Shown here piece after piece: positions 1 through 12,069 of a stretch of DNA of 64,000 nucleotides. The translations under genes and the position numbers were made by a program. Position 1 is the first letter of the stretch, and each line of letters opens with the position of its first letter. The notes under the pieces are model-generated. The model was not told the DNA's origin and did no database searches. It was given only the letters and a program-made list of their open reading frames with translations. The stretch comes from Glandiceps talaboti (Eukaryota; Hemichordata; Enteropneusta; Spengelidae). The stretch spans positions 1,909,501 through 1,973,500 of the forward strand of contig NC_135550.1 of assembly GCF_964340395.1 (NCBI RefSeq), in the 5' to 3' direction.

Positions 1-641
1 TATGCCATTCGTAGATTATTCAATACGCATAATACGAGTATTGATATGAAACAGGCTAGGGAGTTGTTTCTGTCGAGTCGTTTTTGTTCGCACGTTTCCG
101 TAATTTATACACGTTGATTTTATTTCCCGACATATGTATCAGAATGTTTCTATCAGAATACGTTACAATGACAAGAATCTTTCTTTCTATTCATTCATTC
201 ATTCATTCTTTCATTCATTCATTCATTCATTCATTCATTCATTCGTACTTATAAAACTAAACTACTCACTCCCGTACTATATAATGTACTGAGATTTTGG
301 AAAAAAGAAAGAAAAAAAGCTACTTTTGGAATACATAGCGATGCTATTAAAATCGTCATTTACGTGACGATTCCTAGCATGCGCGATTTAAATGGATAGT
401 TCACTAAAGTGACTGTACACTGACTCCTGGCTAATATGTATCTTATATCGCTATTGTACGCTGGCTTAACTTTGAATAAAAATGTGTCCAGTTCAAAATT
501 TTAACTTTTTGCAGCAAATTAAAAATTCTTTGTGCGGGAAAGTACAAAAGAAGTGCGCACATGCACTGTGCATTTTCCGCGAGTAACAGTAGTCTCCTTC
601 ATTTGAAGAGAGCAAGTCGCAATTATAATGTCAGCGAGTGA
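1..641. other. Upstream non-coding DNA with a TTCA microsatellite
   Basis: No gene is seen. Bases 189-244 are a (TTCA)n tract. Bases 121-175 resemble 62,340-62,395 (both read through a cgagatatgtatcag-like core and a catcagaatac-like core), so this is a copy of a dispersed repeat that also forms one arm of the fold-back near the window end. Confidence 0.6.
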
Positions 642-824
642 AACTCAACAAAAAAGACGGAAAAAGTCATTCAAAGAGAGGTCGCCCGCTATGCTGCATG
701 CAGTGACTCCGAAGATGCGCTCGATCTCATTTACATCTTGTTCCGTATAATTATTAAAACATTTCATACTGATAAAACGGCAGATCTCTTTTTGGAATAT
801 TTGGTGGCCCTGAAAAACTATTAA
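642..824 (+). pseudogene. Short coding-like open frame, unidentified
   Basis: A 60-codon open frame begins just after a stop at 639-641 and ends in TAA. It looks protein-like, with an acidic stretch ACSDSEDALDLIYILF and a C-terminus DLFLEYLVALKNY. An ATG at 628 opens an overlapping frame (MSASETQQK...) that a one-base frameshift within the A run at 650-655 would join to it. I do not recognise the product. It may be a decayed transposon ORF or an exon of an unknown upstream gene; composition alone supports it. Confidence 0.25.
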
Positions 825-1239
825 ACTAGGTACGCAGTTTAAGATCCACTATTATAAGATATTTCTTTCAATAATTGTGTTCGACGTTGTCTTTGGTTAA
901 AATGTTGTTTGATATAATTATCTCATTGCACACTGACACTAGCGTTATTCCGCAATTCATTTAGAAGCGACAATTTGCTATGGAGAGAATGGCCCTCAGT
1001 AAACAGATCTGTACCTTCGACATCAAAATCCAAACTTCAATTTCCATTATAATGATAATGGCAAGGAGAATTCACTGAGTTCACCTTGGGTTCCGACATA
1101 AACGAGGCCATAACAGTTTTGGAAGTTGGGTAAAGAAAATGATTATTTTGTTGTGTTACTTATTTGAGAAAGCACCATCCATTTTTTTTACTTTGAATGT
1201 GACATCTTTTCGGCAACTACTTTGAAAGATACGACATTA

Positions 1240-2125
1240 GGCCAGAAAAAATGAAAAAGCTGTTCAACCTACCCATATATTTTTTTCTGGTGATGGGCAA
1301 TATATCTTCATGCGGGCTTCGCATTTTTTTTCAAAATTAAGGACATTTCTTTATATTTTCTGAATAGTACATGTAACACTATACATTTGAGTCTATTCCA
1401 AATTATATAATATCTTATACAGTGGTTTACTTGGCTCTGATGTTGCATACAAGCATGAATTGAGATTAAATATCCAATGTGCACTAAAAATAATTGAACA
1501 AAAGTTTACGACCATTTGGCCATCACCAGTCTGAAAGTCTTGAAATGTTTTGCTCTTTATTCGGGATTTTTTGGAACCAAATTAAACTTCAGGAGAAGTC
1601 ATTTACCATGTGCACATCCGCATAATATACTAAGCTTCCAGATAATACTTCCACAAAATACACTTCCAGATAATATGTAATGCATAGCATAATTATTTCA
1701 ATTCTGGTATTTTATTATGTCTATGGTTTGATATTCTATGGCTCTAAATGGCCTCCTACACTGTCTTCAATTTTTTTTTTCACCTTTGGAGTAGTCTCCT
1801 TCCAATGCATCACTGTACCATATGATTTGATATCTCCACTGTAGAAGGGGTGGCTAAAATAATGCTCGAGATTCAATTGGCGGGGCTTAACATTTTTTGA
1901 GAAGAGAGGGTGAGAGGAACTACAACATTTGTTTGCAGACAAATTGCATGAGATAGTATCAAGATGACTGAATAAGTTCTATCTAAACTCGACCTGAAAT
2001 ATTTTGCTATCATTATATATGGTTTGTTTTATCCTTGTCAAGCATTGTGAAAAAATGAAATCGACCGACTTACCTAATTTGATGGGTTAGGTTACCCGTT
2101 GACCAGCATTTTTTATTTTTTCTGA
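1240..2125. repeat. Dispersed repeat, copy A
   Basis: This block aligns by eye with 4,150-5,402 in the same orientation. Shared landmarks include ggtgatgggcaa, tttctttatattttctgaat, gtggtttacttggctctgat, caagcatgaattgag and, near the end, aaatcgacc followed by acccgttga. Copy A is shorter because of indels. It looks like an old transposable element or a local duplication; no ORF survives. Confidence 0.7.
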
Positions 2126-3719
2126 CCTTACATATGATATTTAATTTTGTATGCTAAAATAGATATTATGTAAATTGCATGCAAATTTATGTAAATTAAC
2201 ATTTTTCTAAATTTTAAATGCACGATTGTACCAAGACAAAGTTCTGCCCCCCCCCGGCAATTTGGTCAGGCTACGGCCCTGTCGATTGTACTTAGACTAA
2301 TTAAAATGGTATCAGAAAGGGTATCCTTTTTTGCATAAAAGTGGTATCACAACAGTTTGGGTTTTAATGCTTGTGAGGAGCCCCCCCCCCCCCCCCCCCC
2401 CTAGTTTAACACACTGCTCTGAACGAGATTACTTTGCACAGGATGTGGATTTCACATGCATAAGGAGATGTCTCTAAATTAGCTCTAACCTATACAGGTA
2501 GGTACTTAGCCAGACACCCCCGGGGGGGGGGAGGCAACTCCATGGGTAACATTACCAACAGATTTCCGTTCGGACCGACAGTTTTTCAGAATTACAACAA
2601 CATATCTGTCCTTATGACCAGTTGAAATTTGGAGTAAATAAAAACATTTATTCAAAGATAGATCCAATTTCACCTACATGAATCTGATCTTGTGTTACCT
2701 ATTTTACTCTCGACATCTCGTTCAAGTCAAGCAACACAGAGCTAGCTTGCTATGTGTTGTCAATGTTGATGCATGTATCATGTCTACATATGACGCAGCA
2801 TACAGCATTTACTTTATGAAATTATGTTAGATTGGCTGAATTTCTCGAATTATTTTTGTCTTGACTAATCAGAACGTCTTAGACATTCAGACACATTTTA
2901 CGCATTCAGCACATGCGTCTATTTTACATAGTGTATGAAACTTTTAACGTGTTTGAGACAGTTCCACGTTGTATTTATAAAGTATGTGGCGATATTTAGA
3001 AGGCGACAATGAGCTTCCGAAGAAGAAGACGAAACAGACAATGTTTTTAAAGGCTGGTATTAAAGCTGGTAAATGTTAGCGGGTTTCCCGATCAATTTTA
3101 CCAGAGTTCCCCATGTGTGTGGCCATGATCAAAACAAACTGACGGAAAACATATAAACTACTCTGACAATGGTGTTTTAACTAATAAAGAAAGCAGGTAC
3201 ACTTCGTAAGATATCTCCAGTACGATAGGTTTTTTTTTGTAAAAACAGTAAAAGAAATGCGTAGTCTGATTGCTTTCAATTTGATGCATATGATAATGTA
3301 TGTCCTGTTATGTTGCAATCAACGTATAAACTTAGAAATGTTACATTTTTGTTGCGATTGTTGTATCTGGAAAAATACTTCATCATGCCAAACACGGGTA
3401 CATAGTGGATGACACAGGACAGTCAACACATCACGCTCCCACGTCAAATAAACTCGCACTGTAAGACATGATTATCCATAGTTCTCTTCATCATGGTCAG
3501 ATTTTTTACACAAACAGTCAGAGACGATACTCAATACACCACGGTAGGGTATACGGGTAGGGCTTCATGGGGGGGGGGGCTTCAGTACATTTTTGTAAAG
3601 ACTGAAGGAAGACGAAACCGCTCCGTGTCACTGTGTGGATGGAAATTAAAATAAAGCGAAAACACAGTTTTCAAGAGGGATAGTTATGCGACAAATCTTT
3701 CTGCTATGATGAATTTGTG
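2126..3719. other. Non-coding DNA with homopolymer tracts
   Basis: A 21-base C run lies at 2,381-2,401, with shorter C or G runs near 2,248 and 2,519. Bases 2,460-2,515 match 4,860-4,925 in inverted orientation. A 13-codon Arg-rich frame (MSFRRRRRNRQCF) at about 3,009 is too short to call a gene. Nothing else is supported. Confidence 0.5.
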
Positions 3720-3839
3720 ATGAATTTGTGGTCTAAGTTTGCTAAGGTTGGGAAAGCTACATCAGCTGTTGACACAGACGATGAATCTGACTTTGGAGGA
3801 TTATGTGATTCAGAATTTAGTGAATCGTACAGAGAGTAA
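3720..3839 (+). pseudogene. Small coding-like ORF, unidentified
   Basis: An ATG-to-TAA frame of 39 codons reads MNLWSKFAKVGKATSAVD followed by an acidic, Ser-rich end (DTDDESDFGGLCDSE...). Its composition is far more protein-like than the surrounding AT-rich DNA. No splice context or family is recognised. A decayed transposon ORF is the likeliest explanation. Confidence 0.25.
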
Positions 3840-4149
3840 GGAGATGACTGTGAGCTCTTAGAGATTGCATATAATGTAGAGTTATTGATTCATTCATTCA
3901 CCCCATATTATCTACAATCTATGGATCTGTATTTCTATGATGGAATTAATACATTCAGTCTCAGGCCACTATAGTCTATAGGAACATGTTAATCGAGAAT
4001 GAATATTCATAGTCTCTGGGTTCATAGTTACAAATGAAAATCTCTCCTCACAGAGTCAAAAATTACTTGGTTGCGAATCCAAAATTTACTGCCAAGTTTA
4101 CTTCCAAGTTGTATTTTTTGACTCTGTGAGAACAGATTGATGAAATAAT

Positions 4150-5402
4150 AGTGGATAGTAAACAAAAAAAACCCCTACCCATATTTTTGGCATTTCAATT
4201 TTTTTTTTTTTTTTTGGTGATGGGCAAAATATCCTCATGCTGGCTTTGCATGTCAGTGAAATGCACACTTTGTTTTAAAATTAAGGGAATTTCTTTATAT
4301 TTTCTGAATAGTACATGTACCACTATACATTTGAGTCAATTCCAAATTATGTACTATCAGTGGTTTACTTGGCTCTGATGATGTATACAAGCATGAATTG
4401 AGATAAAATTAAACTGTTGCATATCCAATATTCACTAAACGAAATGAGCAAAACTTTATGACCATGGGAAGGGCAGTCATTGGGCCATCAAAAGTCTGAT
4501 AGTCTGAAAGTCTTCAAATGTTGTACTCTCTCTTTATTCATGATTTTTTTGGAATCAAATTAAAGTTCAGGAGAAGTCATTTACCACATCTGCAAAATAT
4601 CTTTCAGCTTTGCCACAACAAAATACACTTCATCGCCAGATAAAATGTACTGCATGTCATAATTGTCTCTTAATTCTGGTATTTTAAAACCACATTCAAG
4701 CTTTGTAAGACTTTAAATTATGTTTTTTGTTTGATATTTTATGCCTCTAAATGGCCTCCTATATTGTCTTCTTTTCAAAAAAGTTTGCATTTTTGAGGAT
4801 GTATCCTTCCAATTAGTAGCAATCACGGTAATAATTGTCTTTCTCTCAAAACAAGATGGAAGGTGGCTGACTAAGTACCTCCCTTCATAGGTCAGAGCTA
4901 ATTATGAGACATCTCCTTATTACAAGTATCCATGTGAAATGCACATCCTTTGTCAAATAATATCATTTGGACTGTTATTGTAGTTGATTATCACTTATTT
5001 TTAAAGCATCATTGTACCTGTGCTACCATATATAATTTTATATCTCCTCTATAGTGTAGGTGACAGAAGGAGTGGCTAAAATAATTCTGGGGTTTCATTT
5101 AGCGGGTCTTAACATATTTTGAGAGGAGGTACAAAATTTGTTTAACTGTAAATTGTGCACATTTCCTAACTAGAGCTGATGGAAATCAATTGCCATACAG
5201 ACAAATTGCAAGAGATAAAATCAAAATGAATGAATAAGTACAATGTAAACTCAACTTCAAATGTTTTGCCATCATTACATGTGGTTTGTTTTTACATCCT
5301 TTGTAAAAAAAAAAAAGAAAAAAAAAAAAAAGAAATCGACCTACCTACCCAATGTGTCGGGTTGTGTTGCCCGTTGAACAGCTTTTTTTTCTGGCCTTTA
5401 GT
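4150..5402. repeat. Dispersed repeat, copy B, ending beside the NXF1 promoter
   Basis: Same repeat as 1,240-2,125, same orientation, with extra sequence at 4,230-4,260 and 4,780-5,040. It stops about 190 bp upstream of the NXF1 start codon, so it would form the distal promoter flank. The poly-A stretch at 5,305-5,332 lies near its end. Confidence 0.7.
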
Positions 5403-5594
5403 ACCAAACAAATCGAATCCAAACTTATACTTGTGTTTTGTACACTCGTTAGGTAGTACGACCGTCTTCGTTATCGTTATCTTAGGTGGTTCTCTTTCCG
5501 TTCCGCCATATTGGAAAAAGAACGTTGTTCGATAGTGGCGTGAATATCTACAAACCGTGTATTGTGCTATATATTTTGAACACAGTACATTGAA
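5403..5594 (+). promoter_or_regulatory. Probable NXF1 promoter and 5' UTR
   Basis: This is the non-repeat sequence directly before the proposed start. CCGCCATATTGG at 5,503-5,514 resembles the YY1-type element (CCGCCATNTT) common just downstream of housekeeping transcription starts. A TATATATTTT run near 5,569 lies only ~20 bases before the ATG and is too close to be the TATA box of this start. The transcription start is not defined by the sequence. Confidence 0.4.
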
Positions 5595-5664
5595 ATGTCC
5601 TCTCATATTCCTAAAGAATCATTCAGAGTGACTACTTCGAGTAGTGGTGTTCGATCTTTTGGAG
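5595..5664 (+). CDS. NXF1: NXF1 exon 1 (start codon)
   Basis: 70 coding nt from ATG (context GAAATGT, purine at -3) to a GTAAGC donor, ending in phase 1. It encodes 23 residues beginning MSSHIPKESFRV, with a Ser-rich middle. The phase fits exon 2 exactly, the split codon giving Asp before HDDR, which aligns with the N-terminal EHDDER of human NXF1. The N-terminus is poorly conserved in the family, so this exon rests on frame, donor and position. An in-frame ATG at 7,327 just before exon 2 is an alternative start. Confidence 0.6.
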
Positions 5665-5959
5665 GTAAGCCCTTTCAAACTCGTGTTTCGTCACAATTAA
5701 TATTATAATGCTACAATTTAACGTTGAATGATACACCTTGCTTATAAAGGTTTCCACGTCTTTGATCTTTGAGATTACTGTATTTATCTGTAGAATTCGA
5801 TGGTATTGTTTATATTTAAATTAGATTACAACTTAATCTAGAACTGTTAAGGTCAGATGAGTCATGACGCATCAGAGCGAAATTTACCGCCTGGTATAAA
5901 CAACACATTTTTGCTGACTCGTCAAATTCTAAAATCATTTGTCCACGTATGTATTTTCC

Positions 5960-7291
5960 ACCATGTAATATATCTGTACGGTTCACATAATTACCCACTC
6001 TATCTTACCATGTGATATATCTGTACGATTCACATAATTATCCGCTCTATCTTACCATGTAATATATCTGTACGGTTCACATAATTACCCGCTCTATCTT
6101 ACCATGTAATATATCTGTACGGTTCACATATTACCCACTCTATCTTACCATGTAATATATCTGTACGGTTCACATAATTACCCGCTCTATCTTAAAATGT
6201 AATATATCTGTACGGTTCACATAATTACCCACTCTATCTTACCATATAATATATCTGTACGGTTCACATAATTACCCGCTCTATCTTAAAATGTAATATA
6301 TCTGTACGGTTCACATAATTACCCACTCTATCTTACCATATAATATATCTGTACGGTTCACATAATTACCCGCTCTATCTTACCATGTAATATATCTGTA
6401 CGATGCACATAATTACCCACTCTATCTTACCATGTGATATATCTGTACGATGCACATAATTATCCGCTCTATCTTACCATGTAATATATCTGTACGGTTC
6501 ACATAATTACCCGCTCTATCTTACCATGTAATGTATCTGTACGGTTCACATAATTACCCGCTCTATCTTACCATGTAATGTATCTGTATGGTTCACATAA
6601 TTACCCGCTCTATCTTACCATGTAATGTATCTGTACGGTTCACATAATTACCCGCTCTATCTTACTATGTAATGTATCTGTACGGTTCACATAATTACCC
6701 ACTCTATCTTACCATGTAATGTATCTGTACGGTTCACATAATTACCCGCTCTATCTTACTATGTAATGTATCTGTATGGTTCACATAATTACCCGCTCTA
6801 TCTTAAAATGTAATGTATCTGTACGGTTCACATAATTACCCGCTCTATCTTACCATGTAATATATCTGTACGGTTCACATAATTACCCGCTCTATCTTAC
6901 CATGTAATGTATCTGTACGGTTCACATAATTACCCGCTCTATCTTACCATGTAATATATCTGTATGGTTCACATAATTACCCGCTCTATCTTACCATGTA
7001 ATGTATCTGTACGGTTCACATAATTACCCGCTCTATCTTACCATGTAATGTATCTGTACGGTTCACATAATTACCCGCTCTATCTTACCATGTAATATAT
7101 CTGTATGGTTCACATAATTACCCGCTCTATCTTACCATGTAATATATCTGTATGGTTCACATAATTACCCGCTCTATCTTACCATGTAATGTATCTGTAC
7201 GGTTCACATAATTACCCGCTCTATCTTACTATGTAATATATCTGTACGGTTCACATAATTACCTGCTCTATCTTACCATGTAATATATCTG
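5960..7291. repeat. 47-bp minisatellite, about 28 copies, intron 1
   Basis: The unit runs accatgtaatatatctgtac then ggttcacataattacccgct then ctatctt. Spacing between copies is exactly 47 bp (for example 6,061 and 6,108). Variants include atgtatctg for atatatctg, acccactc for acccgctc and taaaatg for taccatg. The array fills most of intron 1 and stops 54 bp before exon 2, so the exon 2 branch point is either in that short gap or in the last repeat copies. Confidence 0.95.
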
Positions 7292-7345
7292 GCATTTTCG
7301 TCCACGAAGAATGATACATTTCTATAATGATATTTGATTCCACAG

Positions 7346-7577
7346 ACCACGACGATAGATCATCGCCACCATCATGGCGGGGAGGAAGAAGTCGACCATC
7401 ACGTGGTGGTGGAGGTCGGGGTAAGCGGTACAACAACTATAATGATCGAAATCGTAGGAATAGAAGTCGAGGCGCACGTGGTGGAAATCGAAGTGGTCCA
7501 TATCCCCGATCACGACTAGAAGAAGATGATGATGGTGATGTTGCCATGGATGATGGTGGAGGAGGCAGTTCAAGATT
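7346..7577 (+). CDS. NXF1: NXF1 exon 2, Arg/Gly-rich RNA-binding N-terminus
   Basis: 232 nt, phase 1 in and phase 2 out, acceptor gattccacag and donor GTGAGT. It encodes residues 24-100: DHDDR, then an Arg/Gly/Asn-rich tract with RGGRSR, RGGGGRGKR and RNRRNRSRGARGG, then RLEEDDDGDVAMDDGG. The last motif is the clearest family signature, matching RLEEDDGDVAMSD in human NXF1. The basic tract is the region that in NXF1 binds RNA non-specifically and contacts export adaptors and the import receptor. Confidence 0.93.
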
Positions 7578-8229
7578 GTGAGTTTTGTTTATAATATAAA
7601 TGATACTTGTGCTGAAATGGCTTCCTAAATGTGGTCTGTTCAACCTAAAAATATGTCTTTGTGTACTATCCCCAGATGCTCTAGATTCACTTTGTCCCAT
7701 TTCAACTTGCCACAATTTCAACTAGCATCTTGTTCAATTCACCCCAGTTTCTACTCTTCCCACTCTTCTTAAGTCATGTAGGAAAGTAATTTGCAGATCT
7801 TTGCAATGTGATGTTATGATACACTGTACAGAATTTTACCTGGCATGTACGCGGATTCATTTGCTCACGGGTTCGATTGCGCAGTAGTGTTCGAAAAAGG
7901 GAACGTGTGCACACTATAGTTAGTTGCACTGAAACATTCAGGTGAGACACACACGTACGTGTACATCCCTTCTGAGCAAACAAAGTCTAGTCTGTTGCAC
8001 AGAATCTGCAAATTGTGTTCAAAATTACTCATTTTTTTCTTGCAAGTGAGTTTTCTATAGATTGAACTACATTTTGTTCATGTCATTTTAGCTCACAAGC
8101 ATACAACTATTATACAGTATTGAAATAGAAGTGCGAGTGGCCGTTTCTATTTTTTTCAGTGTCGCGTGGCGTGTTGTCACTACATACATTTTTTGTAAAT
8201 ATGTTGCATATTTCTAATCTCTCTATCTC
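7578..8229. other. Intron 2, 5' part, no feature
   Basis: AT-rich intronic sequence. No ORF, tandem array or element end could be supported. Confidence 0.4.
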
Positions 8230-9106
8230 TGTCCACTTTAAAATCGAAGTCTTTCCTCAGTACTGTCAACTTTACCACTCCTCCAGCAGTAAAAATTCCA
8301 CGAATCACTAAACGACAATGTCAGTTGTGTAAAGGCTGCTGCCATCAGAATACAAGGGGCTGAGGCTCAGTCTGATAGTAAAGGCATGTCATCAAAGTCC
8401 ACAAACAACGTAGACATACATGTACATTTGTAGATAGTGATTCTGCTTGTATTTCTTTTGAACCATCTGCTTCTGTTTCTACCGTTTCTGTCTCTATTCT
8501 TGGTATATCTTCTAAACTTTTAATGAAATTTTTGGTTATTGTTGTTATTTTACTGAAGGTGATCGAGATGCGGAACAATTTGAGAAAATTAAAATTTTAT
8601 GTTCATTTTGTATGGTTTGTTCCTGTTTTTTATGCAGTCGGTTGTTGTGATATGTTTTTATCAAATATGATTAAGTATTATGTTCCAATTTCAAATGCAC
8701 CTTGTGATAAGTTTTCTCGACATTTATTTCAAATATTTAAGTTAATGAAAGCCAGGGCAAGTGTAAGTCAGGAAATGGGGATTCATGTAGATGCAATAAT
8801 CAAATCAGGGCTGCTGCTAGAAAATTATTCAATAATTGTAAAGAGGGTATGGGTACTGGTCATGTAGATACAGATGTTTCTGTTTTATTTTTGTCCAATC
8901 ACTCTAAATTTTCAACAACAAAAAGCAAATCTCACTCGAGTGTTAAGATCATTGGTACAAAATTGTCAGGTGGTGATGAAGTGGCTCTTTGGAGAGCCCG
9001 TTTAAAGTCTGACAAGGACTTTGCCAAAACTTTGTTGTTGTCTGATTTTTTTAAGGAAGCGACAACCTCGAGTGATTTTGACATCCTCCGCATATTAACC
9101 CTGTGA
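8230..9106 (+). pseudogene. Decayed Cys-rich ORF, probably from a mobile element
   Basis: Coding-like stretches occur in successive frames. One reads YFTEGDRDAEQFEKIKILCS then CMVCSCFLC (about 8,551-8,650). After a frame change, KCKSGNGDSCRCNNQIRAAA leads into MGTGHVD...SNHSKF...IIGTKLSGGDEVALWRARL, open to a stop at 9,106. Several stops and shifts separate them, so no intact protein can be made. The Cys-rich texture recalls element-encoded zinc-binding proteins, but I cannot name the family. Confidence 0.35.
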
Positions 9107-10560
9107 ACCCTGAGCCCCTGAGAGGGTATGAATTGGGTTTAAGTATCATGTAACATAACCCCTGGTGTCCAAACTGACCAAGGATGACCCAAGAAAACTA
9201 TATATTTATGGAATCTATATATATCATAGTTCCCAAAAATATGCAAATTTTGTCACGTGACATCATTAAATATTCAAAATGTAAAACCAAACCAGTAAAG
9301 TTATGAAATATTTTTCACATTTTTATAATTTTTATAATTTGTATTGGTGAAAGTACAAAATTCTCCATTTTTTATAGCATTTTAACCCTCAATGTTACCA
9401 GTCTATGGAATAATATAGAAATATTACATAATATGTAAAGATTTATGTATAAAATTTTGATTTTCACCCTCCTAAACATGTGGTAACTCGTTATTTTTGC
9501 ATGCAATTTAAGGAGTGGAAGTACCATATTGCAGGATTGTTTGAGTCCAAACTGACCAATAATGATCTGATGAAACCATATATTTTTGAATTTTAGCCCT
9601 CAATGTTGCAAGGCTGTGGAATAATATGAAAATATGACATCAGATGTAAAGATTTGGGCCAACAATCTTTGGTTTTAGTCATTATGTACTAGGCAAACAT
9701 ATAGTAATTTGATATGTTCGGCATACCATTCAACAAGTTTAATACAAAAATTTAGTCATATTACATGGGTGCCTGAGTCTAAACTGGCCATGTTTTACCA
9801 TACATAACCAAGTATTTTTGGATACATACAAAGACAGTGGTCCTAAAAATATGCAAATTTTGGTCATGTGACCTCATTAAAAATTCAAAATGGCTGCCAT
9901 TACAGTCAAGTTATTGAATTTTTCACAAATTCTTCAATTCGTATTGGTGAAACCTGAAACATTCTTCATTTTTCATTGCACTTTGTTGTTCAATGTCATA
10001 AGCATGCAGAATTATATGCAAATATTTTATAATATGTAAATATTTGGGCATCAAATCTTTTAGTCATCATGTACATGTACAGGGTAAACATACATGTATG
10101 ATATATCTGTGTGACATGATGCAAAAAATGTAAATACATGTATCATATTACAATACAAGTGTGCTTGTGTCCAAACTGGCCAAGTGTCATCTGGTATAAC
10201 CATATATTTGTGGAATGAAAATGCAACATGGATCCCAAAAATATGCAAATTTTTGTCTCATGACATCACTAAATATTCAAAATGGCCTCCAATACACAAA
10301 TCATAGTTTTCTTGATATATATTTCTGTATTTTGAAGGTGGACATAAGACTTTCTTGAATTTTCGTATCATTCTATTGCTCATTATCACATGGTTGTGCC
10401 TTAGCATGCAAATGTACAACAACAAACAATATCTATAACAGAAAAATAATGTTTAATATTCATCAAGTGCTGAATGTAGGTGGTAAATCTGAAACGCCAT
10501 CCCAGAATTCAAAAAGGAGGAGTATCATATCACTAGGGCCGTAGGCCCCAGGCCCTCGGT
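9107..10560. repeat. Diverged internally repeated element, intron 2
   Basis: The phrase aaatatgcaaattttgtca with following gtgacatcattaaatattca recurs at about 9,235, 9,845 and 10,235, and tccaaactgaccaa with following tatatttttgga recurs near 9,170, 9,545, 9,780 and 10,170. This marks three to four diverged copies with uneven spacing. The right edge carries AGGGCCGTAGGCCCCAGGCC, which can form a short hairpin. A non-coding mobile element is likely. Confidence 0.6.
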
Positions 10561-11226
10561 TGAATGTGACTTCTCTTTCTCTAATATTACTATACACTTT
10601 TCAACTCAGTGTGACACAGAGGACCCAAAAATAAATAATTTGGTCACATAACTTCACTTCTCTTTCAAAAATAGCTGACAGTCTCTAACTGATATCAACA
10701 ATATTTTTGGTTGTGTTCATCAGAAGTGTTGATGATTGAACTTATGATGGGCAACACATGTAACAATAAACTTACATGAATTAAAAAAAAGAAGAAGTAT
10801 TTTACAATGTACATGTGCTACTGTTGATCTCGTTGGCATGTATCACATTGTGGTATCTAAACTATCCAGATGCATACATAAACCTACATTGCTTCATTTG
10901 TGAACTACATGTAAAACTGTAAAACCAAGTTGATACTGGAAGATAACAAACAACAAGACACTAACAACATCTTGTATGATGCCCTCAAATAAACTAGTGA
11001 TACAGCATACAAATGTTAGAATTTGAGCTACAAACAACTATACAACACTATTTGCAATATAAATATGTAGATGATAAAATAAGGTACAAATCATAGACTA
11101 ATATTGTCATGAATAGTGCATGTAGGTTGTTTTTTTCCATTTTGAGAATATACATGTAATACCACTGTCAATGTTCATCCTTATTTCTTGAGTGTGTAAG
11201 GAGTTAAGTTGTAGCTCACTGTTCAA
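10561..11226. other. Intron 2, no feature
   Basis: AT-rich sequence with scattered tacatgta motifs. No gene, array or element boundary is supported. Confidence 0.4.
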
Positions 11227-11337
11227 TCAAGTAATGGCTCTTCCTGGTACACTCTGTTGGGTATGAAAATTGTCCATACACAGCTCATCATCAGTATTGA
11301 GTAGACCCTTCGAAATATCAATTTCAATAGGTGCAGG
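11227..11337 (-). CDS. Possible terminal exon of an unidentified antisense gene
   Basis: Read on the minus strand, 36 codons and a stop give PAPIEIDISKGLLNTDDELC followed by MDNFHTQQSVPGRAIT. The composition is strongly protein-like, and the frame would join in phase 0 to the exon at 11,854-11,937. The weak point is the acceptor: the AG just before CCT has no good pyrimidine tract, and an in-frame stop lies a little further upstream. Product not recognised. Confidence 0.28.
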   Translation of the reverse strand, partial: PAPIEIDISKGLLNTDDELCMDNFHTQQSVPGRAIT

Positions 11338-11853
11338 CTTATCCCAGGTTTATTGTATTCTTTTCCTGAAATTCAATAACAAGAATGACAAGGTTTGTTA
11401 TTCTCAATATTTCTTTTGTAATTTGACTCTGGCTGATGTCAAAATTGCAAATCATACAATGCACTAACAACAAAACACTTGAACTGAAAATAAAAATTGC
11501 AATGAGGAAAAAGTGAAAATAAGTTTCATTGTACAATGGAATGCCCACATGTTTGTATGCATGTCTACATTTTTCACAATTTTTCAACATTGCTAGAGTT
11601 CAAACATACTCTATAGAACAAGAAATGAACTATGTGTATCTTGCTATTATTTCAATGAAACATGTACATAAATGTCCACCTCTGAGATACACTTCACACA
11701 TAACATTACATAAGCAGATGACTTATCTCAATAGTTCAATAGTTTATGTAAATACTCATGAAATTCAGTTGAACACTTGTCAAGAAAAGTTACAATTTGT
11801 TTATATAATTTATTACACATTTACTTTGATCTGAACTGATTGATATGTGTAAC

Positions 11854-11937
11854 CTGACTCGAACATACAAATGAAGTATCAGAAATAGTATTGCTTGTTT
11901 TGAGATAATAACCATGACATACTACAAATCTGACACT
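11854..11937 (-). CDS. Possible internal exon of an unidentified antisense gene
   Basis: An 84-nt minus-strand exon is framed by a good acceptor (ctaatttcccttttttttag) and a CAG|GTTACA donor. It is open for exactly 28 codons in phase 0 (SVRFVVCHGYYLKTSN...) and continues the frame of 12,070-12,270. I do not recognise the protein; alternating hydrophobic residues hint at beta strands. Confidence 0.35.
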
Positions 11938-12069
11938 CTAAAAAAAAAGGGAAATTAGAAATACATAGTCACCTAATTCTAGTAGTTTCAAAACTCATGA
12001 ATACGAATACACGAATACATTTCATTCATAATGCAACACATGGCAAATTCTGAACATATTCATATTTAC

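Noticed and set aside
5565-5580. TATA box for NXF1
   Set aside because: It lies about 20 bases before the start codon, too close to place a transcription start and 5' UTR.
5960-7291. CRISPR-like regular array
   Set aside because: Units are contiguous with no unique spacers, and the genome is eukaryotic; it is a minisatellite. The same applies to the 37-, 50- and 57-bp arrays.
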